From positions 1 to 46,513 of the forward strand of contig CANGMZ010000011.1 in NCBI GenBank assembly GCA_947454715.1: a stretch of DNA of 46,513 bases. The letters run 5' to 3'. Both the position numbers and the translations under genes were made by a program. The notes below the pieces were generated by a model that saw only the letters and a list, made by a program, of their open reading frames with translations, was not told the origin of the DNA and did not search any database. Positions 1-8,609 of this stretch are shown here, piece after piece. Source of the stretch: Chitinophagaceae bacterium. GTDB taxonomy: Bacteria; Bacteroidota; Bacteroidia; Chitinophagales; Chitinophagaceae. Position 1 is the stretch's first letter. Every line of letters starts with the position of its first letter.

Positions 1-1530
1 AAAGGCTACACGCTCGATACTGTTTTGGCAGATAAGGAGGAAATGTGGTTGAAGCCAACTGCTAACCTTAGCACCGGTGGTACCGCTACAGATGTTACTG
101 ATTATGTACACCCTACCAATGTATTCATGTGTGAGCGTATTGCACGTATTATTGGCTTAAATATCTGCGGTATAGATATCATGGCAGAAGATCTTTCTAC
201 GCCACTTGCAGAAAATGGTGGTGCTGTACTTGAGGTTAATGCCGCTCCGGGATTCCGAATGCACCTTGATCCTACAGACGGTTTGCCAAGGAATGTTGCA
301 GAACCGGTAATTGATATGCTTTATCCTCCGGGCACAAGTGCACGTATTCCTATAGTGGCTGTTTCCGGCACTAATGGTAAGACAACTACTACTCGCCTTA
401 TTGCACATATTGTGAAACAAATGGGTTATAAGGTAGGCTATACCACTACCGACGGTGTGTATATCCAAAATCAGATAATGATGCGTGGCGATTGTACAGG
501 CCCTGTTTCTGCAGAGTTTGTGTTACGTGACCCTACAGTTGATTATGCAGTACTTGAATGTGCCAGAGGAGGTATACTACGTGCAGGATTAGGTTTTCAT
601 AATTGTGACGTAGCTGTAGTTACCAATGTTGCTGAAGATCATTTGGGTCTCGGAGGTATTGATACTATTGAAAAATTAGCAAGAGTTAAGGCGGTTGCTG
701 CAAATACGGTTTTCCCTAATGGGTATGCTATATTAAATGCTGATGATGATTTGGTTTATGCAATGCATAAAGAGCTTAACTGCAAGGTAGCTTATTTCTC
801 TTTGCATGAAGATAATCCGCGCATTGTAAAGCATTGCGCAAAGGGTGGTTTGGCTGCTATCTACGAGCATGGTTATGTAACCATATTAAAGGGTGGTTGG
901 AAAATACGTGTAGAGAAGGTGACTAATATTCCGCTTACGTTCTCGGGTATGGCGGAGTTCAATATCGCCAATGTACTTGCCGCAACACTTGCCGTGTATG
1001 TTCAGGACTTTAAAACAGAAGATATACGTCAGGCGTTACAGACATTTGTACCATCTCCTGCACAAACACCGGGACGTATGAATATGTTCCATTTCCGTAA
1101 TTACTCTGTTATGCTCGACTATGCGCACAATACGCATGGTCTGAAGGCAATAGGTAAGTTCTTACATTCTGTGAATGCATCTGTTAAGGTGGGTGTAATA
1201 GCAGGTGTAGGTGATAGAAGAGACGAAGATCTGGTGTCATTGGGAGAGGTTGCCGGACAGATATTTGATGAGATTATCATCAGGCAAGATAAACACCTGC
1301 GCGGTCGTACGGAAGAAGAAATTATAGCGTTGATGACCAAGGGTATTTATTCTGTAGATCCTGCAAAGAAGATTACGGTTATCAAAAAAGAAGCAGAAGC
1401 CATTGAATTTGCTATGAACAATGCAGTAAAGGATAGCTTCATCACCATAATCAGTGATGTTGTGCCTGATGCACTTGAGCAGGTAAAAGCATACAAAGCC
1501 AAAGAAGATGGTGCAGTAATTGTTGATTGA
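1..1530 (+). CDS. cphA: Cyanophycin synthetase, C-terminal part (5' end outside window)
   Basis: Makes cyanophycin, the Asp-Arg storage polymer, by ATP-dependent addition of Asp and then Arg. The reading frame is open from base 1 (first codon AAA), so the N-terminus and most of the ATP-grasp domain lie upstream. Visible are the end of the ATP-grasp domain, including the family hallmark NAAPGFRMH near base 240-265, and then a Mur-ligase-like domain. Its P-loop GTNGKT is at 367-384, followed by a Mur-type central domain (TNVAEDHLG) and the C-terminal domain with DYAHNTHG and GDRRDED. About 509 residues are present of a family length near 870-900. A strong hairpin follows the stop. A partial gene should not be given an internal TTG start here, because conserved sequence continues upstream. 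Identification is firm. Whether a cyanophycinase or a second cphA is adjacent cannot be seen. Confidence 0.95.
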   Translation, partial: KGYTLDTVLADKEEMWLKPTANLSTGGTATDVTDYVHPTNVFMCERIARIIGLNICGIDIMAEDLSTPLAENGGAVLEVNAAPGFRMHLDPTDGLPRNVAEPVIDMLYPPGTSARIPIVAVSGTNGKTTTTRLIAHIVKQMGYKVGYTTTDGVYIQNQIMMRGDCTGPVSAEFVLRDPTVDYAVLECARGGILRAGLGFHNCDVAVVTNVAEDHLGLGGIDTIEKLARVKAVAANTVFPNGYAILNADDDLVYAMHKELNCKVAYFSLHEDNPRIVKHCAKGGLAAIYEHGYVTILKGGWKIRVEKVTNIPLTFSGMAEFNIANVLAATLAVYVQDFKTEDIRQALQTFVPSPAQTPGRMNMFHFRNYSVMLDYAHNTHGLKAIGKFLHSVNASVKVGVIAGVGDRRDEDLVSLGEVAGQIFDEIIIRQDKHLRGRTEEEIIALMTKGIYSVDPAKKITVIKKEAEAIEFAMNNAVKDSFITIISDVVPDALEQVKAYKAKEDGAVIVD

Positions 1531-1545
1531 TTTCAGTCTAAGTAT

Positions 1546-1584
1546 AAATGATAAACGCCCGGCATCACCGGGCGTTTATCATTT
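1546..1584. terminator. Bidirectional intrinsic terminator between convergent genes
   Basis: A perfect 17-bp stem (1546-1562 with 1568-1584) encloses a 5-nt loop (CATCA). The A/T-rich ends give U-runs in both directions. It lies between the stops of cphA and the convergent thioredoxin gene. Confidence 0.85.
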
Positions 1585-1605
1585 AATAAAGTGTGTTGAA
1601 AAATC

Positions 1606-2772
1606 TTATTTAGTGTTCGTAGTTATCTTTTTAAGCAGTGTTTCTGTTGCTTCGGTATTCTCGCCTTCTTTTTTGCCGAGTTCTATTGCTTTTTCTGCCA
1701 CTGCTTTTGCCTCAACGGGTTGCCCTGCTTTATAAAGTAATGCTGCATAAGTATCCATGTTGGCATATTTAGGGTTACTGGAGTTGATATGTTTCATCCA
1801 CTCAGTAGCTTGTTGTAATGATTTTTTATCATCACACTTTTCGTAAATAGCCCAGCTTACAGAGTTGATGAAATCTGCATTTTCATATCCTTTTTTGCTA
1901 ATCATGTTATTGATTTCTGTTACCAACTTTGGCCAGTTTTCTGTTTGTTGGTAAAACATAATGCCAAGGTCAGTTTTTGCATCTTCGGGTAGATATGAAG
2001 CATATTTGTCTGCTAATAACAGTGCAGTTCTGAATTTCTTTTCGTCTTTTGCTTTTGCCGCCTCACTGACATCTCCGGAAATAATAGCTGATACTTTATC
2101 ACTAACAGAAGTATGGCCATAAAGACTATCATACTTGTGAAGATTGTTTAAAAAGAACTTGGTATACTTTTCGTTCATTTTAAGGCGGGCAATAATTGCC
2201 CAATTGACCTCAGAATAAAGATTACTTTGTTTATCGAGATAAGTAGTTACTTCTTCAGTTTTTGGATTATTTTTTTTACGGTCGCTAGTAAATAAATTTT
2301 TGAAAAATTCAGGGTAGTCTAAGTCTATAGATGCGGTGTAGCCCGGTGCAGAAAGTTGTTTACTCTTATCTTGTGCATTAATCAGTTCTTTGATAAAATC
2401 TGTTGCAACCATATAGCCGGTTGACTGATATACATATTCGCCCGAAGGGTTAAAATACATGAATGATGGATAACCGCTAATATGATACTTCATAGCCAGC
2501 TTTATGCCTTCACCATGTTCCATGTCCATTTTTACGGCAATGAACTTGTCATTGAGTGTGCTGTAGACAGTAGAGTCAGTCATGGTTTGTGCATCCATTA
2601 TTTTACACCATCCGCACCAGCTAGTGTAGCAATCTATGAAAATGTATTTATGCTCTGCCTTCGCTTTTGCAACAACGTCTGCCCAAGACTTGTTGTAATA
2701 GTTTACTTCTCCGGCTGTTGCACTGGCAATAAAGAGCAAGGTTAGTGCAAAGGCAACAATACTTTTTTTCAT
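1606..2772 (-). CDS. Exported thioredoxin-family protein with C-terminal TPR-like helices
   Basis: Probable periplasmic thiol-disulfide protein of 388 residues. Residues 1-20 form a signal peptide ending in ATA-G. The thioredoxin fold follows, with active-site motif WCGWC (Cys53 and Cys56) and a cis-proline segment SGYPSF. This arrangement resembles the DUF255/thioredoxin_7 type that acts on exported or damaged proteins. Residues from about 150 onward are helical and Lys-rich, and the last about 80 look like TPR repeats (alternating small and aromatic residues), which may dock a partner. The gene converges on cphA and shares its terminator. The 28-base gap to the upstream methyltransferase gene on the same strand would allow co-transcription. 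The substrate is unknown. Confidence 0.85.
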   Translation of the reverse strand: MKKSIVAFALTLLFIASATAGEVNYYNKSWADVVAKAKAEHKYIFIDCYTSWCGWCKIMDAQTMTDSTVYSTLNDKFIAVKMDMEHGEGIKLAMKYHISGYPSFMYFNPSGEYVYQSTGYMVATDFIKELINAQDKSKQLSAPGYTASIDLDYPEFFKNLFTSDRKKNNPKTEEVTTYLDKQSNLYSEVNWAIIARLKMNEKYTKFFLNNLHKYDSLYGHTSVSDKVSAIISGDVSEAAKAKDEKKFRTALLLADKYASYLPEDAKTDLGIMFYQQTENWPKLVTEINNMISKKGYENADFINSVSWAIYEKCDDKKSLQQATEWMKHINSSNPKYANMDTYAALLYKAGQPVEAKAVAEKAIELGKKEGENTEATETLLKKITTNTK

Positions 2773-2800
2773 AAATGAGCTATGTTAATGTGAATTGATA

Positions 2801-3592
2801 TTATCCTACAGTGTAATATACACAAGTGGTAAGAAAGTTGCGAAAGAATGGAATCCATGTTATGGGTGCAAACTGAACACGGGGCTTCAGACCAAATTTG
2901 TATTTATATATGGGGTTAATGAGATAATGTTCTTTTTTAAGAATTTTAAGACCACATTTTTTTACTATGCGTTCGAAACGCTCAATAGTGATTTGTGTGT
3001 CTTTAATCTCCAATAATTCACGAATGACAAAGGGATGCTCACCGGCCATTTTAAGGAGTGGCTTATAAATAAATGTAGGGAGTATGTGGTAGTATGGGAT
3101 TTTACTGGCCCACTTAGTGCGGCATACCTGCTGATGTCCACCAAAAGGCATATACCAAGGAGGGAATCCGAAAAATATTTGGCCGCCGGGTTTTAGGAAT
3201 GTTATTAGATGTGCAATGAATTTTTCTTGCTCCGGAACATGTTCTATTACGTCTTTGAGCATTATGACATCGAAAAAGCCTGTGAAGCGTTTAACGAAAG
3301 GCGCATCATAAATATTCTCGAATAAGAATTCGATTTTGCCGGCAGTCACATACTCTTCAAGAAATTCGTTAGCCAAAACTATACGGTCTTCATTAAGATC
3401 TACACCTACGCAAAACGCACCTTTATCTGCAAAAGGTTTCAGTACACCACCTTCACCAGTACCTACTTCCAGAACATTCATTCCTTTAGTAATGGGTTTA
3501 GTCTGCTCTATAAAAGGCATAACATAAGAAAGGGAATTGTCTACCTGCTGATCGAAACGTACTTTATGATCGGTGTGCTGTTTGAGCGCCAA
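2801..3592 (-). CDS. Class I SAM-dependent methyltransferase (TTG start)
   Basis: SAM-binding Rossmann-fold methyltransferase of 263 residues. Motif I LEVGTGEGG is at about 41-49, the acidic end of strand 2 is in VGVDLNEDRI, and the post-motif region VIMLKDVIEHVPEQE and LKPGGQIFFGFPPW are typical of the Methyltransf_11/UbiG-like group. The C-terminal about 100 residues are aromatic and basic and may bind the substrate. The start is a TTG: an in-frame TAA lies three codons upstream, and the next ATG (codon 25) would remove conserved-looking sequence before motif I. The acceptor substrate cannot be told from sequence. A lipid or small-molecule acceptor is as likely as any other. Confidence 0.85.
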   Translation of the reverse strand: MALKQHTDHKVRFDQQVDNSLSYVMPFIEQTKPITKGMNVLEVGTGEGGVLKPFADKGAFCVGVDLNEDRIVLANEFLEEYVTAGKIEFLFENIYDAPFVKRFTGFFDVIMLKDVIEHVPEQEKFIAHLITFLKPGGQIFFGFPPWYMPFGGHQQVCRTKWASKIPYYHILPTFIYKPLLKMAGEHPFVIRELLEIKDTQITIERFERIVKKCGLKILKKEHYLINPIYKYKFGLKPRVQFAPITWIPFFRNFLTTCVYYTVG

Positions 3593-3616
3593 TTGATATT
3601 AGTTTAGTGGGTAAAT

Positions 3617-4693
3617 TTACTTTTTTATTTCTATCTGTGCATTACCCAATATATATAATTGACGTTTAATGCTTTCGTGGTGTATCTTTTCGTAGAGATC
3701 TACGATAAAATCTTTATCAAGTCCGCTTACATCACAACGTTCAGAGGTGGTCTCTACAATCTCCCTCCAACGCGATGGCTGATAAGCGGTCATATTTGCT
3801 TGCTTCTTCACCTCTCCTACCTTTTCACTGAGTTCCATACGTTTAGCAATCAGATCAATTATCTCAGCGTCTACGGCATCCATCAGTTGGCGGATGTATT
3901 CTAACTGCACTTGTGTGTCCATGTCGTTAGTGAACTCGTCTCTAACAATCAGTTTTTTCAGAATTTCGCTTAGTTGAGCCGGTGTAATCTGCTGTTTAGC
4001 ATCTGTCCATGCATCATCGGGGCTAGGGTGAGTTTCTATCATTAACCCATCGAAATGCATATCAAGTGCCTTTTGAGCTACTTCGGCAATTCGGTTGCGC
4101 TTGCCGCTGATATGGCTTGGGTCGCATACAATGGTCAGCTCAGGCCTGCGTCTTTTTAGTTCTATAGGTATAGGCCAGTTGGGTTGGTTTCGGTAACCAA
4201 CTGCCGAACTGTAACCGGAAAATCCGCGGTGTATAGCTGCTACCTCGGTAAGCCCTGCTGCCTCAAACCGCTCAATTGCACCAACCCATAAATCTACATC
4301 GGGGTTAACCGGATTTTTAACCATTACTGGTATGCCCGTCCCCTTCAGGGTATCAGCGAGGCGTTGCACGTGAAATGGGTTAACGGTAGTGCGTGCGCCA
4401 ATCCATAGTGCGTCAGCACCATATTTCAGTGCCAGTTCTATATGCTCCGGTTCCGCTACCTCTATTGTGAATTTTAAATTATATAATTGTTTGGTTTCCT
4501 GTAACCATTGTAATGCTTGCTCGCCATTACCTTCAAAAGAGCCAGGGCGGGTGCGAGGCTTCCACACACCTGCTCTGAACATATTTATGCCCAATGGTGC
4601 TAATTGTGAAGCAGTTAGCAATACTTGTTCGCGGGTTTCTGCGCTACAAGGACCGGCAATGATGAAAGGTTTCCCAGTTTTGAAAAATGACAT
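3617..4693 (-). CDS. Bifunctional 3-deoxy-7-phosphoheptulonate synthase / chorismate mutase
   Basis: Catalyses the first step of the shikimate pathway (PEP + erythrose 4-phosphate to DAHP) and also chorismate to prephenate. About 358 residues. The N-terminal type I-beta DAHP synthase barrel shows IIAGPCSAET, VKNPVNPDVDLWVGA, the IHRGFS segment and CDPSHISG. The C-terminal about 90 residues, from MDTQVQLEYIRQLMDAVD onward, are an AroQ-type chorismate mutase with the RMELSEKVGEVKK helix. This order, synthase then mutase, is the one known in Bacteroidota, where the mutase domain also carries prephenate feedback control. I chose the ATG at 4693 rather than a start at 4834, because the enzyme begins at once with MSFFKTGKPFIIAG and a TACATTTG promoter element sits just upstream. 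It is isolated from other aro genes. Confidence 0.93.
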   Translation of the reverse strand: MSFFKTGKPFIIAGPCSAETREQVLLTASQLAPLGINMFRAGVWKPRTRPGSFEGNGEQALQWLQETKQLYNLKFTIEVAEPEHIELALKYGADALWIGARTTVNPFHVQRLADTLKGTGIPVMVKNPVNPDVDLWVGAIERFEAAGLTEVAAIHRGFSGYSSAVGYRNQPNWPIPIELKRRRPELTIVCDPSHISGKRNRIAEVAQKALDMHFDGLMIETHPSPDDAWTDAKQQITPAQLSEILKKLIVRDEFTNDMDTQVQLEYIRQLMDAVDAEIIDLIAKRMELSEKVGEVKKQANMTAYQPSRWREIVETTSERCDVSGLDKDFIVDLYEKIHHESIKRQLYILGNAQIEIKK

Positions 4694-4697
4694 GATA

Positions 4698-4705
4698 CAA
4701 ATGTA
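4698..4705 (-). promoter_or_regulatory. -7 promoter element TACATTTG for the DAHP synthase fusion
   Basis: Perfect match on the minus strand to the Bacteroidota -7 consensus TAnnTTTG, ending 4 bases before the ATG at 4693. A TTTA lies 21 bases upstream where TTTG is expected. It implies a leaderless or nearly leaderless mRNA and supports the shorter start. Confidence 0.45.
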
Positions 4706-4836
4706 CGAGTGATAGGATAAATGAGGTAAATAGTGGAATTGCATAAAGCAATATTTAACTATTTGAGGGGCAATAATGAGTTTGGTTACCTGATAATAAC
4801 AACCTTCTTCCCGTTCTTGCGAGGTCTTAGGCAATG

Positions 4837-4866
4837 TTTGTACTTTTAGGGCATAAAATTTCTTTG
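4837..4866 (+). promoter_or_regulatory. Candidate promoter TTTG-N18-TTTCTTTG
   Basis: A -33 TTTG (4837-4840) and a -7 element TTTCTTTG (4859-4866, one mismatch to TAnnTTTG) are separated by 18 bases. The -7 element ends 5 bases before the ATG at 4872, so the start may be leaderless, or the later in-frame ATG at 4884 may be used. Confidence 0.4.
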
Positions 4867-4871
4867 CTCAA

Positions 4872-5423
4872 ATGATGTTGAAGATGATAAAACAGGTGTT
4901 GACTAGCTTGCCGGTGATTATTTTATTATTGGTTGTGGTGGGTTGTGGCAATGATGACACGTTCAGAATAACGCTCAATAAAAACTTTATCGCTAAGCAC
5001 GGCGCAGAAAATTTCGATCAGTTCCGTAATTATGAGGCTGTATTACGATCCTGGGATCAGGACCGTGATGCGGTAATGCTGATGGTAGATACCCGTCAAG
5101 ATACTGCGATATGTAAATATGCATATCAGGTGGTGGTAGATCACAGCAAGGGTGCTGTAAAACAAGCAGGTAGAGATAAGGTATTTATAAAAGGAAGTTG
5201 TGTTATTGATACGGTGCTATGTGCACAAATGGCGATAAAGGCGAGTAGCTGTGATGTTACCTTTTTGAAGGTAGACGCTGCGGGCAATGTGTTTGTAAAA
5301 ACAATTTATAAAGAAAGTCGTCCTGATTTGATTCACTTTGCTGATGCAAAATTTATAACTGCGGAATACCAACAGAAATGGCGTTCGCTAGGTAATAACT
5401 GGTACGAAAGGATCGTATTGTAG
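4872..5423 (+). CDS. Small hypothetical lipoprotein
   Basis: 183 residues from the first ATG. In-frame ATGs at 4875 and 4884 are also possible, and the signal peptide is complete from any of them. A hydrophobic stretch ends in a lipobox VVGC, and the mature protein starts CGNDD. That acidic +2 region resembles the Bacteroidota surface-export signal for lipoproteins, although this is only suggestive. The rest has an alternating beta-like pattern with four further cysteines (in AICKY, GSCVI, LCAQM and SCDV) and a C-terminal NNWYERIVL. I recognise no family. It converges on the PhyH gene with an 11-base gap and has its own candidate promoter. Confidence 0.7.
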   Translation: MMLKMIKQVLTSLPVIILLLVVVGCGNDDTFRITLNKNFIAKHGAENFDQFRNYEAVLRSWDQDRDAVMLMVDTRQDTAICKYAYQVVVDHSKGAVKQAGRDKVFIKGSCVIDTVLCAQMAIKASSCDVTFLKVDAAGNVFVKTIYKESRPDLIHFADAKFITAEYQQKWRSLGNNWYERIVL

Positions 5424-5434
5424 CCTTTTCTGAA

Positions 5435-6313
5435 TCAATAGCCATCATCTGCCCGCCAGTGTGCCGACCAACGTGGGTCATGCTCTTCTTTAACGCTGGC
5501 GTAGCGAATATCTGTAGATAGACGCATTGTTTCCATATTGCAATCGAGTGTGCCATGGATAATGAATGGGCTGTGTAGGATAATATCTCCGGCTTTGAAG
5601 TCGGTATACATCCACGGCTTACCCGTTGCATCAGCAATGGCTTTCAGGTCAGCAGTTATCGGGCGTTGGTCTTTCTCGGGTTTCTTATTTCGGTTGAGTT
5701 GTGTTCTCAGGCTATCTTGGTCTACATTATTCGAATCTTTGAGGTAAATGATACCACCGGTATCCAGTGAAACATCGCCTAAAGGAATCCATATAGATAT
5801 TAAACGTTGAGTGCCCCTGTCTAGGTAGGTAAAGTCGGCATGAGCACAAGAAGCAACGCCGGTATTATTATAAAAATGCCTTATTGGTATTCTTTGTAAG
5901 AGTGATAGTTCTTCACCCATGATGCTTTCCGAAAGCTTACGTAGTTTTTCGTTTCTGGTAAAATGAGTAAAAACTTCTGATTGAACAAATGTTGATGCCG
6001 GATGGTCAGGCAATCCATGACGGTATGGGGAGAATTGAAATGTGCCGGAAAATATACCCTCTCTGGGAGTTGTGCCCTTTTTAAGGATAACGGCTTCAAA
6101 CATTTTGAAGTATGCTTCACGAACATCGAGTACCTCTTTTTCTGAAAGAAAACCCGGCAGATGAATATAGCCCTCATTCTTAAACCGACTAATCATAGTT
6201 GCTGTATCAGTAGCATCGGTTGGTTGTATTCTTTCAAAGTACTGTGGGGTAAACGGAATTGCCATTCCATTAGAAAAAAGATATTTATCTGCAATTGGTG
6301 CTACTGATGTCAT
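5435..6313 (-). CDS. Phytanoyl-CoA dioxygenase (PhyH) family protein
   Basis: Predicted Fe(II)/2-oxoglutarate-dependent oxygenase, 292 residues from the ATG at 6313. The iron-binding facial triad can be placed: HAD (HxD) in the segment CAHADFTYLDRG, and the distal His in DIILHSPFIIHG, followed by an Arg (MRLSTDIRY) positioned to bind 2-oxoglutarate. The N-terminal helix GYIHLPGFLSEKEVLDVR is typical of PhyH. I prefer the start at 6313 over 6388 because a perfect TAAATTTG promoter element (6371-6378) lies between them. It is divergent from the alcohol dehydrogenase gene. The hydroxylated substrate is unknown, and members of this family act on many small molecules. Confidence 0.85.
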   Translation of the reverse strand: MTSVAPIADKYLFSNGMAIPFTPQYFERIQPTDATDTATMISRFKNEGYIHLPGFLSEKEVLDVREAYFKMFEAVILKKGTTPREGIFSGTFQFSPYRHGLPDHPASTFVQSEVFTHFTRNEKLRKLSESIMGEELSLLQRIPIRHFYNNTGVASCAHADFTYLDRGTQRLISIWIPLGDVSLDTGGIIYLKDSNNVDQDSLRTQLNRNKKPEKDQRPITADLKAIADATGKPWMYTDFKAGDIILHSPFIIHGTLDCNMETMRLSTDIRYASVKEEHDPRWSAHWRADDGY

Positions 6314-6370
6314 TATGGCATAATTTATATCACTACCAATATTAGTAAAAAATACGCAGATTTTAAAGCA

Positions 6371-6378
6371 CAAATTTA
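6371..6378 (-). promoter_or_regulatory. -7 promoter element TAAATTTG for the PhyH gene
   Basis: Perfect TAnnTTTG on the minus strand, giving a leader of roughly 50 bases to the ATG at 6313. No good -33 TTTG at the usual distance. Confidence 0.35.
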
Positions 6379-6461
6379 ACAATGGCATATTGGGTAGAAA
6401 TAAGTACCAACACCTAATTTTGATAACGAGAATTTAATTCAAACATTAAAATATTTACACA

Positions 6462-7505
6462 ATGATTGCAGCTAAAGGATATGCGGCGCCATCGGCAACA
6501 GAAGATATTGCGCCATTTAGTTTTGAGCGTAGGGAATTAACTGTACATGATGTGCAGATAGAGATATTGTATTGTGGTGTATGTCACTCAGATTTGCATG
6601 TTGCCCGTAACGAATGGCAGCGTACTACATACCCCGTAGTGCCGGGTCATGAAATTGTTGGTCGCATTACTGCTGTAGGAGACCATGTAAAGAAATTTAA
6701 AATTGGCGATCTTGCAGGTGTAGGCTGTCTTGTAGATTCTTGTCGTGAGTGTGTAAACTGTAAGAGAGGTTTAGAGCAGTTTTGCAAGAATGGTTCTACA
6801 GGTACTTACAACAGTAAGGATAAACATACAGGTGGTATTACCTATGGTGGTTACTCTAACCGTATAGTGGTAGATGAGAGCTTCGCATTACGTATATCTG
6901 ATAAATTGCCTTTGGAGGCAGTAGCACCATTATTGTGTGCAGGAATAACCACATATTCACCTTTACGTCATTGGAAAGTAGGCAAGGGTCATAAAGTAGG
7001 TGTTGTTGGTTTGGGTGGTTTAGGTCACATGGCAGTGAAGCTGGCAGCGTCATTTGGTGCAGAGGTTACTTTATTAAGCACATCGCCAAACAAAGAACAG
7101 GATGCTTACAGATTAGGTGCTCAGAAATTTGCTTTGACAAAAGACCCTGAGCAGATGAAGGCATTAGCCGGATATTTTGATTTTATTATTGATAGTGTAT
7201 CTGCTGAGCATGATTACAATACATATCTTTCTATGCTCGATGTGGATGGTGTTATGATATGCGTAGGTGCGCCGCCAACGCCATCTCAGATTATGGCCTT
7301 CAGCCTCATAGGCGGTCGCAGAAGTCTCGCGGGGTCACTTATAGGTGGCTTGCCGGAAACACAGGAAATGTTGGACTATTGTGCGGAACACAACATTGTT
7401 TCAGATGTTGAAGTCATTAAAATGGCGGATATAAATGTTGCTTATGAGCGTATGTTAAAAGGCGATGTGAAGTATCGTTTCGTGATAGATATGGCTACAC
7501 TCTAA
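6462..7505 (+). CDS. Zinc-dependent alcohol dehydrogenase (YahK/AdhC, cinnamyl-alcohol type)
   Basis: Medium-chain dehydrogenase/reductase of 347 residues, expected to reduce aldehydes or oxidise alcohols with NAD(P)(H). The catalytic zinc ligands are in GVCHSD, PGHEIVG and LLCAG. The structural zinc site is the four-Cys loop CRECVNCKRGLEQFC. The Rossmann motif GLGGLGHMAVKLA follows, then LLSTSPNK at the end of the second strand, where lack of an acidic residue points to NADP. This spacing matches the YahK/cinnamyl alcohol dehydrogenase branch. A hairpin terminator follows the stop. It is a single-gene unit divergent from the PhyH gene. The physiological substrate is not known. Confidence 0.92.
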   Translation: MIAAKGYAAPSATEDIAPFSFERRELTVHDVQIEILYCGVCHSDLHVARNEWQRTTYPVVPGHEIVGRITAVGDHVKKFKIGDLAGVGCLVDSCRECVNCKRGLEQFCKNGSTGTYNSKDKHTGGITYGGYSNRIVVDESFALRISDKLPLEAVAPLLCAGITTYSPLRHWKVGKGHKVGVVGLGGLGHMAVKLAASFGAEVTLLSTSPNKEQDAYRLGAQKFALTKDPEQMKALAGYFDFIIDSVSAEHDYNTYLSMLDVDGVMICVGAPPTPSQIMAFSLIGGRRSLAGSLIGGLPETQEMLDYCAEHNIVSDVEVIKMADINVAYERMLKGDVKYRFVIDMATL

Positions 7506-7531
7506 ACGTAGTAATTGTTTAGATGAAATGG

Positions 7532-7560
7532 AGCAGGGTGTTTATACATCCTGCTTTTTT
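7532..7560 (+). terminator. Intrinsic terminator after the alcohol dehydrogenase
   Basis: 10-bp stem with one G-T wobble (7532-7541 with 7546-7555), loop TTAT, then a run of T. It also lies just past the stop of the convergent CDF gene, whose stop is at 7563. Confidence 0.8.
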
Positions 7561-7562
7561 AT

Positions 7563-8495
7563 TTAGCAGTCTTCGTTGTGGCAGGGAAGTAGGTTAGATT
7601 CCAGTTCTATTGTTGCATGATGAATGTTGAGATGGAGTAGCTCATGTTTGATATGGTGTATCAATTTCAACTTCTCATCAAATGATAAATTATCACTTAA
7701 TACTAGATGTGTTGTGAGCGCATTTTGTGTGGTGCTCATTGCCCAAATGTGAATGTGGTGCATTTGCTCTACTCCGTTTATCTGGAGTACAGCTGCTACT
7801 ATATTTTCTTTATTAATACTGTCAGGTACTGCGTCGAGCGACATGCGTAGGCTGCCTGTCAGCAATGACCATGTACCTCCGAGAATGACTAAAAGAATTC
7901 CTATACTTACTACACTATCTAACCAGAACCAATGCATGTATTGCATTATAATACCTGCAACAACTACCCCAAGTGATACAAGTGCGTCACTCATAAGATG
8001 CAAATAAGCGCCTTTTGTGTTGAGATCGTGATCTTTATTCTTAAAAAATAGTAAAGCAGAAGCAAAATTGATGACTATGCCAATACCAGCTACGAGGGCT
8101 ACTGTATTGCCTGCAACCGGGTGTGGATGAAACAAATGTCTGATAGATTCATAACCGAGCATACCCACAGATAGCAGAAGAATTACAGCATTAGTAAGTG
8201 CTGCGAGTATGGTTGTTTTTTTGTATCCGTAAGTGAACTTTTCTGATGGTTTGGCTCGAGCTAATCTGAAGGCAAGTAATGAAAGAACAAGACTGGCAAC
8301 ATCGCCCAAGTTGTGACCAGCATCGGATAGCAAAGCCATGGAATGAGTGGTAAAACCCATGATTACCTGCACTATCACATAGATACCATTGAGAATTATG
8401 CCAACAATAAATGCCTTGCTTGCAGCATCGGCAGCAGTAACCTCGTGGTGGTGATGGTGTCCTCCGTGACTATGATCATGGTTGTGATCGTGCAT
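7563..8495 (-). CDS. Cation diffusion facilitator (Zn/Co/Cd exporter, CzcD/ZitB type)
   Basis: Inner-membrane divalent cation/proton antiporter, 310 residues. The N-terminus is a His/Asp-rich metal-binding leader (about 12 His in the first 20 residues). Six membrane segments follow. The transport-site motifs are LLSDAGHNLGDV in TM2 (HxxxD) and HLMSDALVSLG in TM5. The C-terminal cytoplasmic domain contains the HHIHIWAMS segment typical of the ZitB/CzcD branch, and the tail ends in a Cys/His pair (LLPCHNEDC). The start gives the full His-rich leader. Zinc is the likeliest substrate, by family only. No metal-responsive regulator is adjacent. Confidence 0.93.
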   Translation of the reverse strand: MHDHNHDHSHGGHHHHHEVTAADAASKAFIVGIILNGIYVIVQVIMGFTTHSMALLSDAGHNLGDVASLVLSLLAFRLARAKPSEKFTYGYKKTTILAALTNAVILLLSVGMLGYESIRHLFHPHPVAGNTVALVAGIGIVINFASALLFFKNKDHDLNTKGAYLHLMSDALVSLGVVVAGIIMQYMHWFWLDSVVSIGILLVILGGTWSLLTGSLRMSLDAVPDSINKENIVAAVLQINGVEQMHHIHIWAMSTTQNALTTHLVLSDNLSFDEKLKLIHHIKHELLHLNIHHATIELESNLLPCHNEDC

Positions 8496-8548
8496 TGATG
8501 GCTATTTGTATGCAAGTTACAAGAAAAGCGCGTGGTGTGGAAATGAAA

Positions 8549-8589
8549 CCGGGTGTTAAACTGAATTTTACATTCAGTGTAACACCCGG
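8549..8589 (-). terminator. Hairpin terminator downstream of the DUF6159-like gene
   Basis: 18-bp arms (8549-8566 with 8572-8589) with one mismatch and a 5-nt loop. It lies between the stop of the membrane protein gene and the start of the CDF gene, followed on the minus strand by a weak T-run. Confidence 0.7.
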
Positions 8590-8609
8590 AAATGAGTATT
8601 GAATTTTAT

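Noticed and set aside
4389-4712. 107-codon plus-strand open frame
   Set aside because: Antisense shadow of the DAHP synthase gene, with unusual composition.
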